From positions 1-6,462 of the forward strand of contig JBDKGV010000199.1 of assembly GCA_039798005.1 (NCBI GenBank): a stretch of DNA of 6,462 nt, given 5' to 3'. The notes below the pieces were generated by a model. The model ran no database searches and had not been told where the DNA came from. It saw only the letters and a list, made by a program, of their open reading frames with translations. Origin of the DNA: JBDKGV01 sp039798005. Lineage in GTDB: Bacteria; Fibrobacterota; Fibrobacteria; UBA5070. The number at the start of each line of letters is the position of its first letter. Position 1 is the first letter of the stretch. The translations under genes and the position numbers were made by a program. Below are positions 1-5,837 of this stretch, one piece after another.

Positions 1-2268
1 CTCGACCTCAAGGTGATGGGCCACGTCGCGATCCACATGCTCGGCAAGTTCACGCCAGCAAAGCGGATGCTTCCAACGCTTGGTCAAGGTCTTGAGCGCC
101 TCGTGGATCTCCAGGGCCGGCACCGATTTGGGTGCGGCCACCAGCACGAGCATCCCGGGAAGCATCGCCTCTTCGTCTTCCTGGGTGGGGTCGTTCACCT
201 CGTAACCCTCCCGTGACAGCATCCAGCAGGCCCAGCCTTTGCCCCACAGCGCATCGCGGAAAGATGCGTAAGTCTTGTCGGTGGGCTGCGCTCCGTCCAA
301 GAGCCAACTGCGCTCAAAGGCCCCCGCCTGCACCGTATGCAGGTGTCCGTAGGTATAGAGGAAATGCTTCTTCTCCTCCTCGTCCTCGGGCGCTTCCTCT
401 TGGGGCCTTGGGTTGAACACCACGCGATCCCCGGCCTTCTGCTTCCGACGGCCAGGCGCCGGTTCTTCGATCGTCGCCGTCACCGGCCCGGTGCGCGTGG
501 CCACGTACCGGAAGTTCTTCCCGTCCTCCTCGTAGGCGACCATGACCCGGCCCCAATCCTCCTCGATTGGACCTTCGGTCCCCTCCAACTCCATCCCCAG
601 CTTCACCGCGTACTCGCGGACCGTTTCCCATTCTCCCGCCGCCGAGGCCGCACAGAGCAGGTCCCAGCACACGCCGCGGTTGAGCTCCGTGGTCGAGGCC
701 AATTGCTCCTTGCGCAGGCGCACAGCGGTCTCGAAATCCTCCTCCTTCATGGCCGCTTGGGCCCAAAGGTCGCGCGCATCGTCGTCGTTCTCGATGGCCA
801 GCATGCGCACCGCATGCTCCCCCACCTCGGTCCACTGGCCGTTCAAGAAGGCCCAACGCATCCGGATCCAGCAGGCGGTGGCCGGGTCGGTCGGCTCGAC
901 CAATCCAAGCAGCCGTTCGTGGGCACGCGCATCGGCGGCCTTGAGCACATGTCCCTGCAACCGGTAGATCACCGGGCGCCAATCGCGATGCGCTTCCAAG
1001 GCCTGCCAAAGGAGCGCTTGCGAATCGGCCCCAAGGGCGCAAGTTTTCAGAGCATCGGCGGTCTCCAGGAGAAGCTTCATGTCATCGGGCAACTGGAGCC
1101 GTGCCGCCATGAGCCACTCGATCTCGCGCTCAGGGTCGCGCTCTTCCATGGTCCGCAGGTGCGCGACCAGCTCAGCGGCAGGCGCCGGGAGATCGGTCCG
1201 GTCCGGCAACGATTCCACGCGCTTGGCCAAGGCCGCCACGCGTTCGCGCGCATCCAGCTCCACCCGCAGGCGCGGCACGCAGGCCTCCATGGCCGCAAGG
1301 GCGCGTCGCGCCGTCTCGCGCGCACCACGACCACAGGCGAGCCAACCGTGCCGCTCGGCCATGTCCAGGGCATTGCGATGCGCTCCCACCTTCACCAGAT
1401 GGTCCAGCGCGTGTTGCAGCTTCTGGCCCAGGCTCCAGGTGTTGGTTTCGGGCTTCTTTCCTACGATCAGCTCGACGGCGCGGGACCAACTGACATAGTC
1501 GCTGGGCGTAAGTGACTTCCAGTCGGACAGGATCTCCAAGGCCTCGTCGGTGCGACCAAGCTCCGAGAGGATCTGGGACTGGTAGTTGTAGCGCGCGATC
1601 CGGTCGTCCTCCACGGCGCCGTCTTCCATCTCGTCGATTTCCTGATACAACGCCAAGGCCTCCTCCGGTCGGCCAGCCTTCCAGACGCTGTCGGCCTGCT
1701 GCCAACGGTAGCGCGAGTCGATCTCCTCACCCGCATCCGCCATCGCCTTGGCCTGCTCCTCCAAGAACGCGATCGACTCCTCGGCCTTGCCTTGGTCGAT
1801 CAACGCCTCGGAATACTCGCGCGACAGGCAATCGAAACAGGGCCATTCCGGCGTGATGCGCGCCATGGTCTCGCGGCACACGTCCAAGCGATCCTGTGCC
1901 CAACCGATGCCGTCCACGTTGCCATAGCACTTGGAGATGTCCTGGGTCACGCACACCGACTGCGGGCAATCCACCGTTTCCTTGCGGTGGGCGAATTCCA
2001 GGAGCGAAGTCGCCTCGCCCAAGGCGGTCTCGCCCTCACCGATGTTGTTCATGCGGTTCTGCATGCCCCAATGCCGCAAGTAGACCTCAAGCCACGGGTT
2101 CTTGATGGCGCGCGCACCGGCCAGCGCTTCCGGCAGGGCTGCCTGGGCCCGTTCGTAATTGTTCTCCCCCACATCGCGCTGGATCTGATCAACCAGATCC
2201 GCCAGCCGTTCGTATCCACTTTCGCGCAGGTCGTCCTGCAGCGTCTCGACCCATGCCCAGATGTCCAT
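1..2268 (-). CDS. Large TPR-like helical-repeat protein, putative partner of the HSP90-family chaperone (3' end outside window)
   Basis: An open frame of exactly 756 codons runs without a stop from the ATG at 2268 to position 1, so the C-terminus is missing. The start (MDIWAWVETL) follows a GCGGAG ribosome site with 6 nt spacing, 16 bp after the chaperone stop codon, which implies one operon. The protein is soluble-looking, with no signal peptide or membrane segment. Residues about 1-570 look almost all helical. TPR-like repeats with the pattern G(R/K)-x-EEAL are clearest at about 155-175, 190-212 and 225-250. Six cysteines cluster at residues 101, 106, 114, 131, 144 and 147, the last pair as CFDC. 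Residues about 573-620 look beta-rich (VAYEEDGKNFRYVATRTG, then GDRVVFNP), followed by a very acidic linker at about 623-633 and a further mixed domain. No enzymatic motif was recognised. Role as a chaperone partner or substrate adaptor is inferred from gene order and repeats only. Confidence 0.85.
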   Translation of the reverse strand, partial: MDIWAWVETLQDDLRESGYERLADLVDQIQRDVGENNYERAQAALPEALAGARAIKNPWLEVYLRHWGMQNRMNNIGEGETALGEATSLLEFAHRKETVDCPQSVCVTQDISKCYGNVDGIGWAQDRLDVCRETMARITPEWPCFDCLSREYSEALIDQGKAEESIAFLEEQAKAMADAGEEIDSRYRWQQADSVWKAGRPEEALALYQEIDEMEDGAVEDDRIARYNYQSQILSELGRTDEALEILSDWKSLTPSDYVSWSRAVELIVGKKPETNTWSLGQKLQHALDHLVKVGAHRNALDMAERHGWLACGRGARETARRALAAMEACVPRLRVELDARERVAALAKRVESLPDRTDLPAPAAELVAHLRTMEERDPEREIEWLMAARLQLPDDMKLLLETADALKTCALGADSQALLWQALEAHRDWRPVIYRLQGHVLKAADARAHERLLGLVEPTDPATACWIRMRWAFLNGQWTEVGEHAVRMLAIENDDDARDLWAQAAMKEEDFETAVRLRKEQLASTTELNRGVCWDLLCAASAAGEWETVREYAVKLGMELEGTEGPIEEDWGRVMVAYEEDGKNFRYVATRTGPVTATIEEPAPGRRKQKAGDRVVFNPRPQEEAPEDEEEKKHFLYTYGHLHTVQAGAFERSWLLDGAQPTDKTYASFRDALWGKGWACWMLSREGYEVNDPTQEDEEAMLPGMLVLVAAPKSVPALEIHEALKTLTKRWKHPLCWRELAEHVDRDVAHHLEVE

Positions 2269-2284
2269 GTGAATCTCCGCTTCT

Positions 2285-4120
2285 TTACTTGATGGGGGAA
2301 TTGCCGGCCACGGTCTGTGCGGCTTCGCACAGGCGTGACAAGGCCTTGTTGAGATCGAGTCTGGAGTCTTCCCGGTTGGAGGCCATCACGACCTTGAGCG
2401 ACCACAACAGCCGCGCGGCAGCCTCGGCCCCGGGGCTTGCGGCCTCATAAGCCTCCAGCAAGGAGACGACCGCCGGACAATCGAGATTGAGATAAAGCCG
2501 TGAGAGCACCGAACCATCCACCTTGGCCGTGAAGGCCCGCGCCAATTTCAATGCGGACACCGAAATGCGCGCATCGGCCTGATCCTCCTCCAACCGACGC
2601 TTCAACTCGGCCTCGCGGTCCGGCACGATCACAAGCGGCAATTCCACCGGTGCGAAGCGGGCCGGCACCAACAGTTCGCCGTCGCACAACTGCCGGGTCA
2701 ACCACTCCATCGCCTCTTCGTCCAGATGCCCCGGCGTGAACATCTCCTGGTTCCCTTGAGCCGTTCCCATCTCGATGAGACGCCCGCTGCGCTGGCTCAC
2801 CCACTCACGCAAGAACGGCACCACCGCATATCGCTCCCCGCGTGCGACAGGCACTTTCAGGGAGCGGAAGAGCATTTCCTCAAAGCCCCCTTCACTGCCC
2901 AGCGTCACGTGCAGGCAACCCGCGTGGCGCAAGCTTTCCACCGGAAGATCCCCTTGGGAGGTTGGAATCTGCAGGTCATCGGCAAGCAGTGAAAACAGGC
3001 GCGGGTCACAAAGCGAAGCGCCCAGCAAGGCCTCGTTGTGGCGCGACAGCACGCGGCGCCAGGCGGCGCTTTCCTGCTTGGCCACCGTGGCCATTCCATC
3101 GATCAGCGCTTCCTTGAGCGCCTCCACCACGGCGCGGTACACGTCGTTCTTCTGGAGATCCTCACGACTGGCGGTGGGCGTGAGATGGTTCGACTCGATC
3201 ACCCCGCCCACGAAACCCGCCCACGAGGGCAGCATGTCGCGCGCATCGTCGTCCAGCAGCATGCCCCGCACGAACACCGAGAGATTGCGGTTGTCGCTGG
3301 TCGCGTAGCTGGCGCCGTTCTGGATCCACAAAAGTCCGCGGGCGTCGCTCAACCCGGAGGGCTTGACCTCCATGGTGCACAGCGGCTCAAAGCGCTGTTC
3401 AAAGAGCGATGCAAAGGCCAAGCACTTCTTGCGGTACTGCACCGGATGATCCAAGGGGGCGTCCGGGTCCTTGCGCCAAGGCGGTGCGATCGCATTCAAG
3501 GGCTCCTGCGAATCCCCGATGAAGATGGGATCGGGAATGAGCGCGCAGTATCGGCCCAAGATCTTGTCGAGCATGCCTGTTCCGGCCAAGTGTCGGTATT
3601 GTTCGCGCAGCACCAGTTCCACCTCGGTGCCTACCGTCTCGCGGGGGGGCTTTTCCGTGACCCAATATTGGCGGCCATCGTTGGACTGGTAACACCAAGC
3701 CTGGTCGGGATTCTGGTACGAGGTCGTAACCAGCGTCACCTTCTCGGCCAGCACGAAGGCGGAAAGAAAGCCCAATCCAAACAGTCCAATCAAGTCTTCG
3801 CTGTCGGTCTTCTCGCGCAGCGTACGGGTGTACCCCACGCCCACGGTGGCAAGGAAGCTGTGGATCTCCTTTTCAGTGAGCCCGGCACCCGTGTCGACGA
3901 TGCGCACGATGCCCTTGGCCACATCTCCTGTGACCCGGATCTGCCCCTCTCCATCGAAGCCCCTGTCCTCGATGCGGCGGCGCACCAGCGAATCGTGGGC
4001 ATTCTGCACCAGTTCGCGCAGAGCCACCATCGGGGTCGAGTAGAGGTGCTGGCCCAGCACCGTCATGAGTCCGGTCAAATCGACCTGGGTCTTGTGCACG
4101 GACGAAATCTTGGCTGCCAT
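2285..4120 (-). CDS. HSP90-family molecular chaperone ATPase (HtpG-like)
   Basis: This 611-residue protein is close to the length of E. coli HtpG (about 624). HSP90 proteins are dimeric ATP-driven chaperones that remodel client proteins in the cytosol. The GHKL ATP-binding domain (about 1-215) is intact: N-box RELVQNAHDS at 35-44 with the catalytic-type Glu36, Asn40 and Asp43; DTGAG at 76-80; GLFGLGF at 112-118; and a GT motif at 164-165. The middle domain shows an HSP90-like PPW segment at 213-215, FVRGMLLDDD at 283-292 and TASRED at 316-321, where Arg319 matches the conserved Arg that contacts ATP gamma-phosphate. The C-terminal part (about 500-611) includes LNLDCP at 544-549, resembling the NP-x-HP region of the dimerisation domain. 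The C-terminus (NSPIK) lacks an MEEVD tail. The start follows GGAG with 8 nt spacing. The sequence is divergent from canonical HtpG outside these motifs, so I withhold the symbol. It lies 16 bp upstream of a TPR-like gene. Confidence 0.92.
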   Translation of the reverse strand: MAAKISSVHKTQVDLTGLMTVLGQHLYSTPMVALRELVQNAHDSLVRRRIEDRGFDGEGQIRVTGDVAKGIVRIVDTGAGLTEKEIHSFLATVGVGYTRTLREKTDSEDLIGLFGLGFLSAFVLAEKVTLVTTSYQNPDQAWCYQSNDGRQYWVTEKPPRETVGTEVELVLREQYRHLAGTGMLDKILGRYCALIPDPIFIGDSQEPLNAIAPPWRKDPDAPLDHPVQYRKKCLAFASLFEQRFEPLCTMEVKPSGLSDARGLLWIQNGASYATSDNRNLSVFVRGMLLDDDARDMLPSWAGFVGGVIESNHLTPTASREDLQKNDVYRAVVEALKEALIDGMATVAKQESAAWRRVLSRHNEALLGASLCDPRLFSLLADDLQIPTSQGDLPVESLRHAGCLHVTLGSEGGFEEMLFRSLKVPVARGERYAVVPFLREWVSQRSGRLIEMGTAQGNQEMFTPGHLDEEAMEWLTRQLCDGELLVPARFAPVELPLVIVPDREAELKRRLEEDQADARISVSALKLARAFTAKVDGSVLSRLYLNLDCPAVVSLLEAYEAASPGAEAAARLLWSLKVVMASNREDSRLDLNKALSRLCEAAQTVAGNSPIK

Positions 4121-4147
4121 AGGGAATGCTCCACGCAGGCCGACGAC

Positions 4148-4176
4148 GGTTTACCCGCCCAAGGCTTGCGTGTCAA
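4148..4176 (-). promoter_or_regulatory. Candidate promoter of the HSP90/TPR-like operon, within a dyad and direct repeats
   Basis: On the minus strand a perfect -35 box TTGACA (4176-4171) is followed after 17 nt by a weak -10 box TAAACC (4153-4148, three of six matches). This would start transcription about 20 nt before the chaperone ATG at 4120, with the ribosome site inside that leader. The -35 box lies between the arms of a 6-bp inverted repeat, GCTTGC (4164-4169) and GCAAGC (4182-4187), and CCAAGGC occurs twice, 18 bp apart (4159-4165 and 4177-4183). These could be operator half-sites. No CIRCE element (HrcA site) is present. The promoter is predicted from consensus only. Confidence 0.4.
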
Positions 4177-4227
4177 CCAAGGCAAGCACCAAAGCAGGGG
4201 GGAAGATCGTCGGACCAGAAGCCATCA

Positions 4228-4257
4228 ATTGTAGCAAACGAAGGGACGGCGCTTCAA
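4228..4257 (-). promoter_or_regulatory. Second candidate promoter upstream of the HSP90-family gene
   Basis: On the minus strand TTGAAG (4257-4252) and TACAAT (4233-4228, five of six matches to TATAAT) are separated by 18 nt. It would give a leader of about 100 nt before the chaperone start at 4120. It has a better -10 but a poorer -35 than the promoter candidate at 4148-4176. I see no convincing terminator between the small gene ending at 4284 and this site, so read-through from that gene is also possible. Confidence 0.35.
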
Positions 4258-4283
4258 TCTCGACCCATTCCCGATGTGACGGA

Positions 4284-4577
4284 TCAGATCAAGTTGCGGA
4301 CGGTGCCTTCGTGCAATTGGCCGTGAGCTTGCAGGGCTTGTGCGGAGTTGGAACGCATTTCTTGTGTGAGAGCCATCATCATGGCGTCCACATCGTCCTC
4401 ATCGCGCATCGGTGGTGCCACTTCATCGGACAGGCCACGCGCGATGCGCAGCGTGGAGTCGGGAAGAGCCGGCTTGGGGGCCGCAGGTGCATCCACAACA
4501 ACATCGGGGCGCTTGGCGTTCCCGCGCACCATCGCTGCCAGTTGTTGAAGATTTCCATCTACGCGTACTGCGTCCAT
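4284..4577 (-). CDS. Small acidic protein of unknown function
   Basis: A 97-residue protein that I do not recognise. The start at 4577 is preceded by a near-perfect GGAGG (4584-4588) with 6 nt spacing, the main reason to believe it is real. Residues 1-22 look like a short helix (VDGNLQQLAAMVRG), residues about 28-40 are a flexible Pro/Ala-rich stretch, residues 51-65 are strongly acidic (DEDDVD), and residues about 63-95 look like one amphipathic helix ending in QLHEGTVRNLI. There is no signal peptide, membrane segment or cysteine. The terminal helix loosely recalls small motility-associated proteins of the YjfB type, but the likeness is too weak for a call. It is divergent from the adenylate kinase gene and lies 163 bp upstream of, and on the same strand as, the chaperone operon, so it could share transcription with it. 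Confidence 0.68.
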   Translation of the reverse strand: MDAVRVDGNLQQLAAMVRGNAKRPDVVVDAPAAPKPALPDSTLRIARGLSDEVAPPMRDEDDVDAMMMALTQEMRSNSAQALQAHGQLHEGTVRNLI

Positions 4578-4595
4578 GCTCAGCCTCCAAGATCA

Positions 4596-4601
4596 AGTAT
4601 A
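4596..4601 (-). promoter_or_regulatory. Candidate -10 element for the small acidic protein gene
   Basis: TATACT on the minus strand matches five of six positions of the sigma-70 -10 consensus. It lies about 19 nt before the ATG at 4577, which would leave a leader of about 12 nt that just includes GGAGG. No good -35 box is found 16-18 nt upstream, so the site is weakly supported. Confidence 0.25.
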
Positions 4602-4685
4602 TGTCCCAAAATCGAGCCGAAGGGATCTTTCTGCAACTTTTCAACATACGCCCCCCCACCCTCCCTTGCTACCTTGTGCGCCTTT

Positions 4686-4700
4686 CCCACAGGATGTGGG
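4686..4700. promoter_or_regulatory. Perfect 6-bp inverted repeat upstream of the adenylate kinase gene
   Basis: CCCACA (4686-4691), a 3-nt spacer GGA, and TGTGGG (4695-4700) form a perfect dyad in the divergent intergenic region. The dyad ends 6 nt before the GGAGG ribosome site. In DNA it could be an operator; in RNA it would be a short GC-rich hairpin in the leader that might affect translation or mRNA stability. No T-run follows it, so it is not a terminator. Function is inferred only. Confidence 0.4.
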
Positions 4701-4706
4701 CCATTT

Positions 4707-4711
4707 GGAGG
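4707..4711 (+). promoter_or_regulatory. Ribosome binding site that fixes the adenylate kinase start
   Basis: GGAGG lies 6 nt before the ATG at 4718. The reading frame stays open upstream to an ATG at 4412, which would add 102 residues, but that extension lacks family similarity, lies antisense to the small acidic protein gene, and would precede the conserved N-terminus of the kinase. The Shine-Dalgarno site decides for 4718. Confidence 0.8.
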
Positions 4712-4717
4712 TTACTC

Positions 4718-5296
4718 ATGAGTCGCAAGAATCCAAAGCTGATCCTGTTGGGAGCCCAAGGCTCGGGCAAGGGCACTCAAGCCGAATTGCTGTGCAAGGC
4801 ATTCGACCTTGAGCACATCTCCACCGGCGATCTCCTGCGCTGGCACCGCCAGCACCACACCAAGCTGGGCGGGAAGGTCGGCCGCATCATGGCCGAGGGA
4901 TTGCTCGTGCCGGACGAGATCATTTTCGGACTGCTCTCGGAGCGCATGAACCAGCACGACTGGAACTACGGCCTCATCTTGGACGGCTTCCCCCGCACCG
5001 TCTCGCAGGGCGAGTTCCTTTCCGAGAACTGGAACTTCGACCGCGTCGTGTACCTCGACATCCCGCGCGACGTCGTGCTGGGCCGCGTGCTCAAGCGCGC
5101 GGAGGAAATGGCCGCCCAGGGCAAGCGCCGTGACGACGACAACGAGGAGGCCCTCAAGGTCCGCCTCGACGAGTACTACTCCAAGACCGAGCCCTTGGTG
5201 GCATGGTACGAGTCCAAGGGGCTGCTTCTGCGCGTCGACGGCACCCAATCGATCGACGAGGTCCAAGCCCAGATTCGCAAGGGCCTTGGGCTGTAA
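4718..5296 (+). CDS. adk: Adenylate kinase, short-LID type
   Basis: Adenylate kinase catalyses ATP + AMP = 2 ADP in the cytosol and balances the adenylate pool. The 192-residue protein shows the P-loop GAQGSGKGTQ at 12-21, the AMP-site motif STGDLLR at 35-41 (Thr36 favours AMP over UMP/CMP, whose kinases usually have Ala), and LDGFPRTVSQ at 88-97 with Gln97 in the adenine-binding position. Between Arg127 and the DDDNEE segment (139-144) there is only a short loop, so the large LID domain of E. coli-type enzymes is absent, and no zinc-binding cysteines occur. This is the short form (about 180-195 residues) also seen in some bacteria and eukaryotic AK1. The start is set by GGAGG at 4707-4711. 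It is not beside secY, map or infA, a common setting for adk, and is followed by its own terminator. A UMP/CMP kinase is the main alternative. Confidence 0.93.
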   Translation: MSRKNPKLILLGAQGSGKGTQAELLCKAFDLEHISTGDLLRWHRQHHTKLGGKVGRIMAEGLLVPDEIIFGLLSERMNQHDWNYGLILDGFPRTVSQGEFLSENWNFDRVVYLDIPRDVVLGRVLKRAEEMAAQGKRRDDDNEEALKVRLDEYYSKTEPLVAWYESKGLLLRVDGTQSIDEVQAQIRKGLGL

Positions 5297-5302
5297 AAAA
5301 TG

Positions 5303-5349
5303 AACGGATCGGGCGATGGATAAAACACTGCCCCGGTCCGTTTTTATTT
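5303..5349 (+). terminator. Rho-independent terminator after adk
   Basis: An 11-bp stem pairs AACGGATCGGG (5303-5313) with CCCGGTCCGTT (5332-5342), with one T-G wobble and an 18-nt loop, and runs into TTTTTATTT. It begins 6 nt after the adk stop codon. An A-run (5294-5300) precedes the left arm, so it might work weakly in the other direction too. It separates adk from the epimerase operon. Confidence 0.85.
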
Positions 5350-5353
5350 CGGA

Positions 5354-5359
5354 TAGAAT
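5354..5359 (+). promoter_or_regulatory. Candidate -10 element for the epimerase-carboxyltransferase operon
   Basis: TAGAAT matches five of six positions of the -10 consensus and lies in the AT-rich stretch just past the terminator, about 50 nt before the epimerase start at 5409. The expected -35 position falls inside the right arm of the terminator (CCCCGG) and does not match, so an activator or a different sigma factor may be used. A TTGACT at 5366-5371 has no good -10 partner. Some promoter is expected here because the terminator isolates the operon. Confidence 0.3.
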
Positions 5360-5408
5360 GATCTATTGACTATCTTTTCTCCATCATTTCGAAAGGAGCA
5401 TCGCGAAA

Positions 5409-5816
5409 ATGGCTACGAAGATCGATCACCTCGGAATTGCCGTGAATTCCCTCGAGGTTTCTGTTCCCGTCTGGGAAAAGGCCTTGGGCGTGAAATGCGA
5501 ACACATTGAGGAAGTTGTCGAGCAGAAGGTGAAGACCGCCTTCTTCAGCGTCGGCGAATCCCACATCGAACTTCTGGAGCCCACCAGCCCAGAAAGTCCG
5601 GTCGCGAAGTTCCTCGAGAAGAACGGCGAAGGTGTCCACCACGTCGCGTTCGGTACCAACGACCTGATCGGCGCACTTGCCCAGGCCGAGGCCGATGGCA
5701 TCCGCCTCATCGACAAGGCTCCTCGCAAGGGCGCTGGCGGCAAGGACATCGCGTTCCTGCACCCCAAGTCGTTGAGCGGCGTTCTGACCGAGCTGTGCTC
5801 GGGCGGAAATCACTGA
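5409..5816 (+). CDS. mce: Methylmalonyl-CoA epimerase
   Basis: The 135-residue protein interconverts the (R) and (S) epimers of methylmalonyl-CoA, linking methylmalonyl-CoA mutase to the biotin-dependent carboxylase or decarboxylase. It belongs to the vicinal-oxygen-chelate superfamily of paired beta-alpha-beta-beta-beta modules that bind a divalent metal. Expected ligand positions are visible: His7 in IDHLGIAV, Glu54 in HIELLEP, His78 in VHHVAF and Glu128 near the end in GVLTEL. Glu38 in VVEQKV is a likely acid/base residue by analogy with the Propionibacterium enzyme. The length is normal for the family. An AAAGGAG site at 5392-5398 precedes the start with 10 nt spacing. The carboxyltransferase begins 21 bp after its stop, a common pairing that supports the assignment over other VOC enzymes. 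Confidence 0.95.
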   Translation: MATKIDHLGIAVNSLEVSVPVWEKALGVKCEHIEEVVEQKVKTAFFSVGESHIELLEPTSPESPVAKFLEKNGEGVHHVAFGTNDLIGALAQAEADGIRLIDKAPRKGAGGKDIAFLHPKSLSGVLTELCSGGNH

Positions 5817-5837
5817 GTAACCGGGAGATTATCGCAA

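Noticed and set aside
314..1042. 242-codon minus-strand frame, with similar pieces at 1172-1705 and 1727-1969
   Set aside because: These are other reading frames of the same region. The frame starting at 2268 is uninterrupted for 756 codons, has a good ribosome site and encodes a balanced helical protein; these pieces are rich in Gly, Arg and Ala and lack starts with ribosome sites.
337..1515. 392-codon open frame on the plus strand
   Set aside because: It is fully antisense to the continuous minus-strand TPR-like frame, its translation is Arg/His/Pro/Gly-rich low-complexity text without family features, and it lacks a ribosome site. Such shadows are common in GC-rich genes.
1..2268. Possibility that the TPR-like region is a frameshifted pseudogene, because several shorter frames overlap it
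   Set aside because: Reading the minus strand from 2268 to 1 codon by codon gives no stop, so no frameshift is needed; the missing stop is due only to the window edge.
3038..4234. 398-codon open frame on the plus strand
   Set aside because: It is antisense to the HSP90-family gene, whose conserved motifs prove the minus-strand frame. Its translation resembles no family.
4121..4283. CIRCE-type heat-shock operator or a terminator before the HSP90-family gene
   Set aside because: No TTAGCACTC-N9-GAGTGCTAA pattern is present, and no stable stem followed by a T-run is seen on the minus strand.
4412..4717. N-terminal extension of adenylate kinase from an ATG at 4412
   Set aside because: The family begins right at the residues encoded from 4718, which has GGAGG upstream; the extension overlaps the small gene on the other strand and has no recognisable content.
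4712..5266. 184-codon minus-strand frame opposite adk
   Set aside because: It is antisense to a gene with clear kinase motifs; the Val/Leu/Asp-rich text is a codon-bias shadow.
5370..5813. 147-codon minus-strand frame opposite mce
   Set aside because: It is antisense to a gene with a confident family assignment and has no similarity features of its own.
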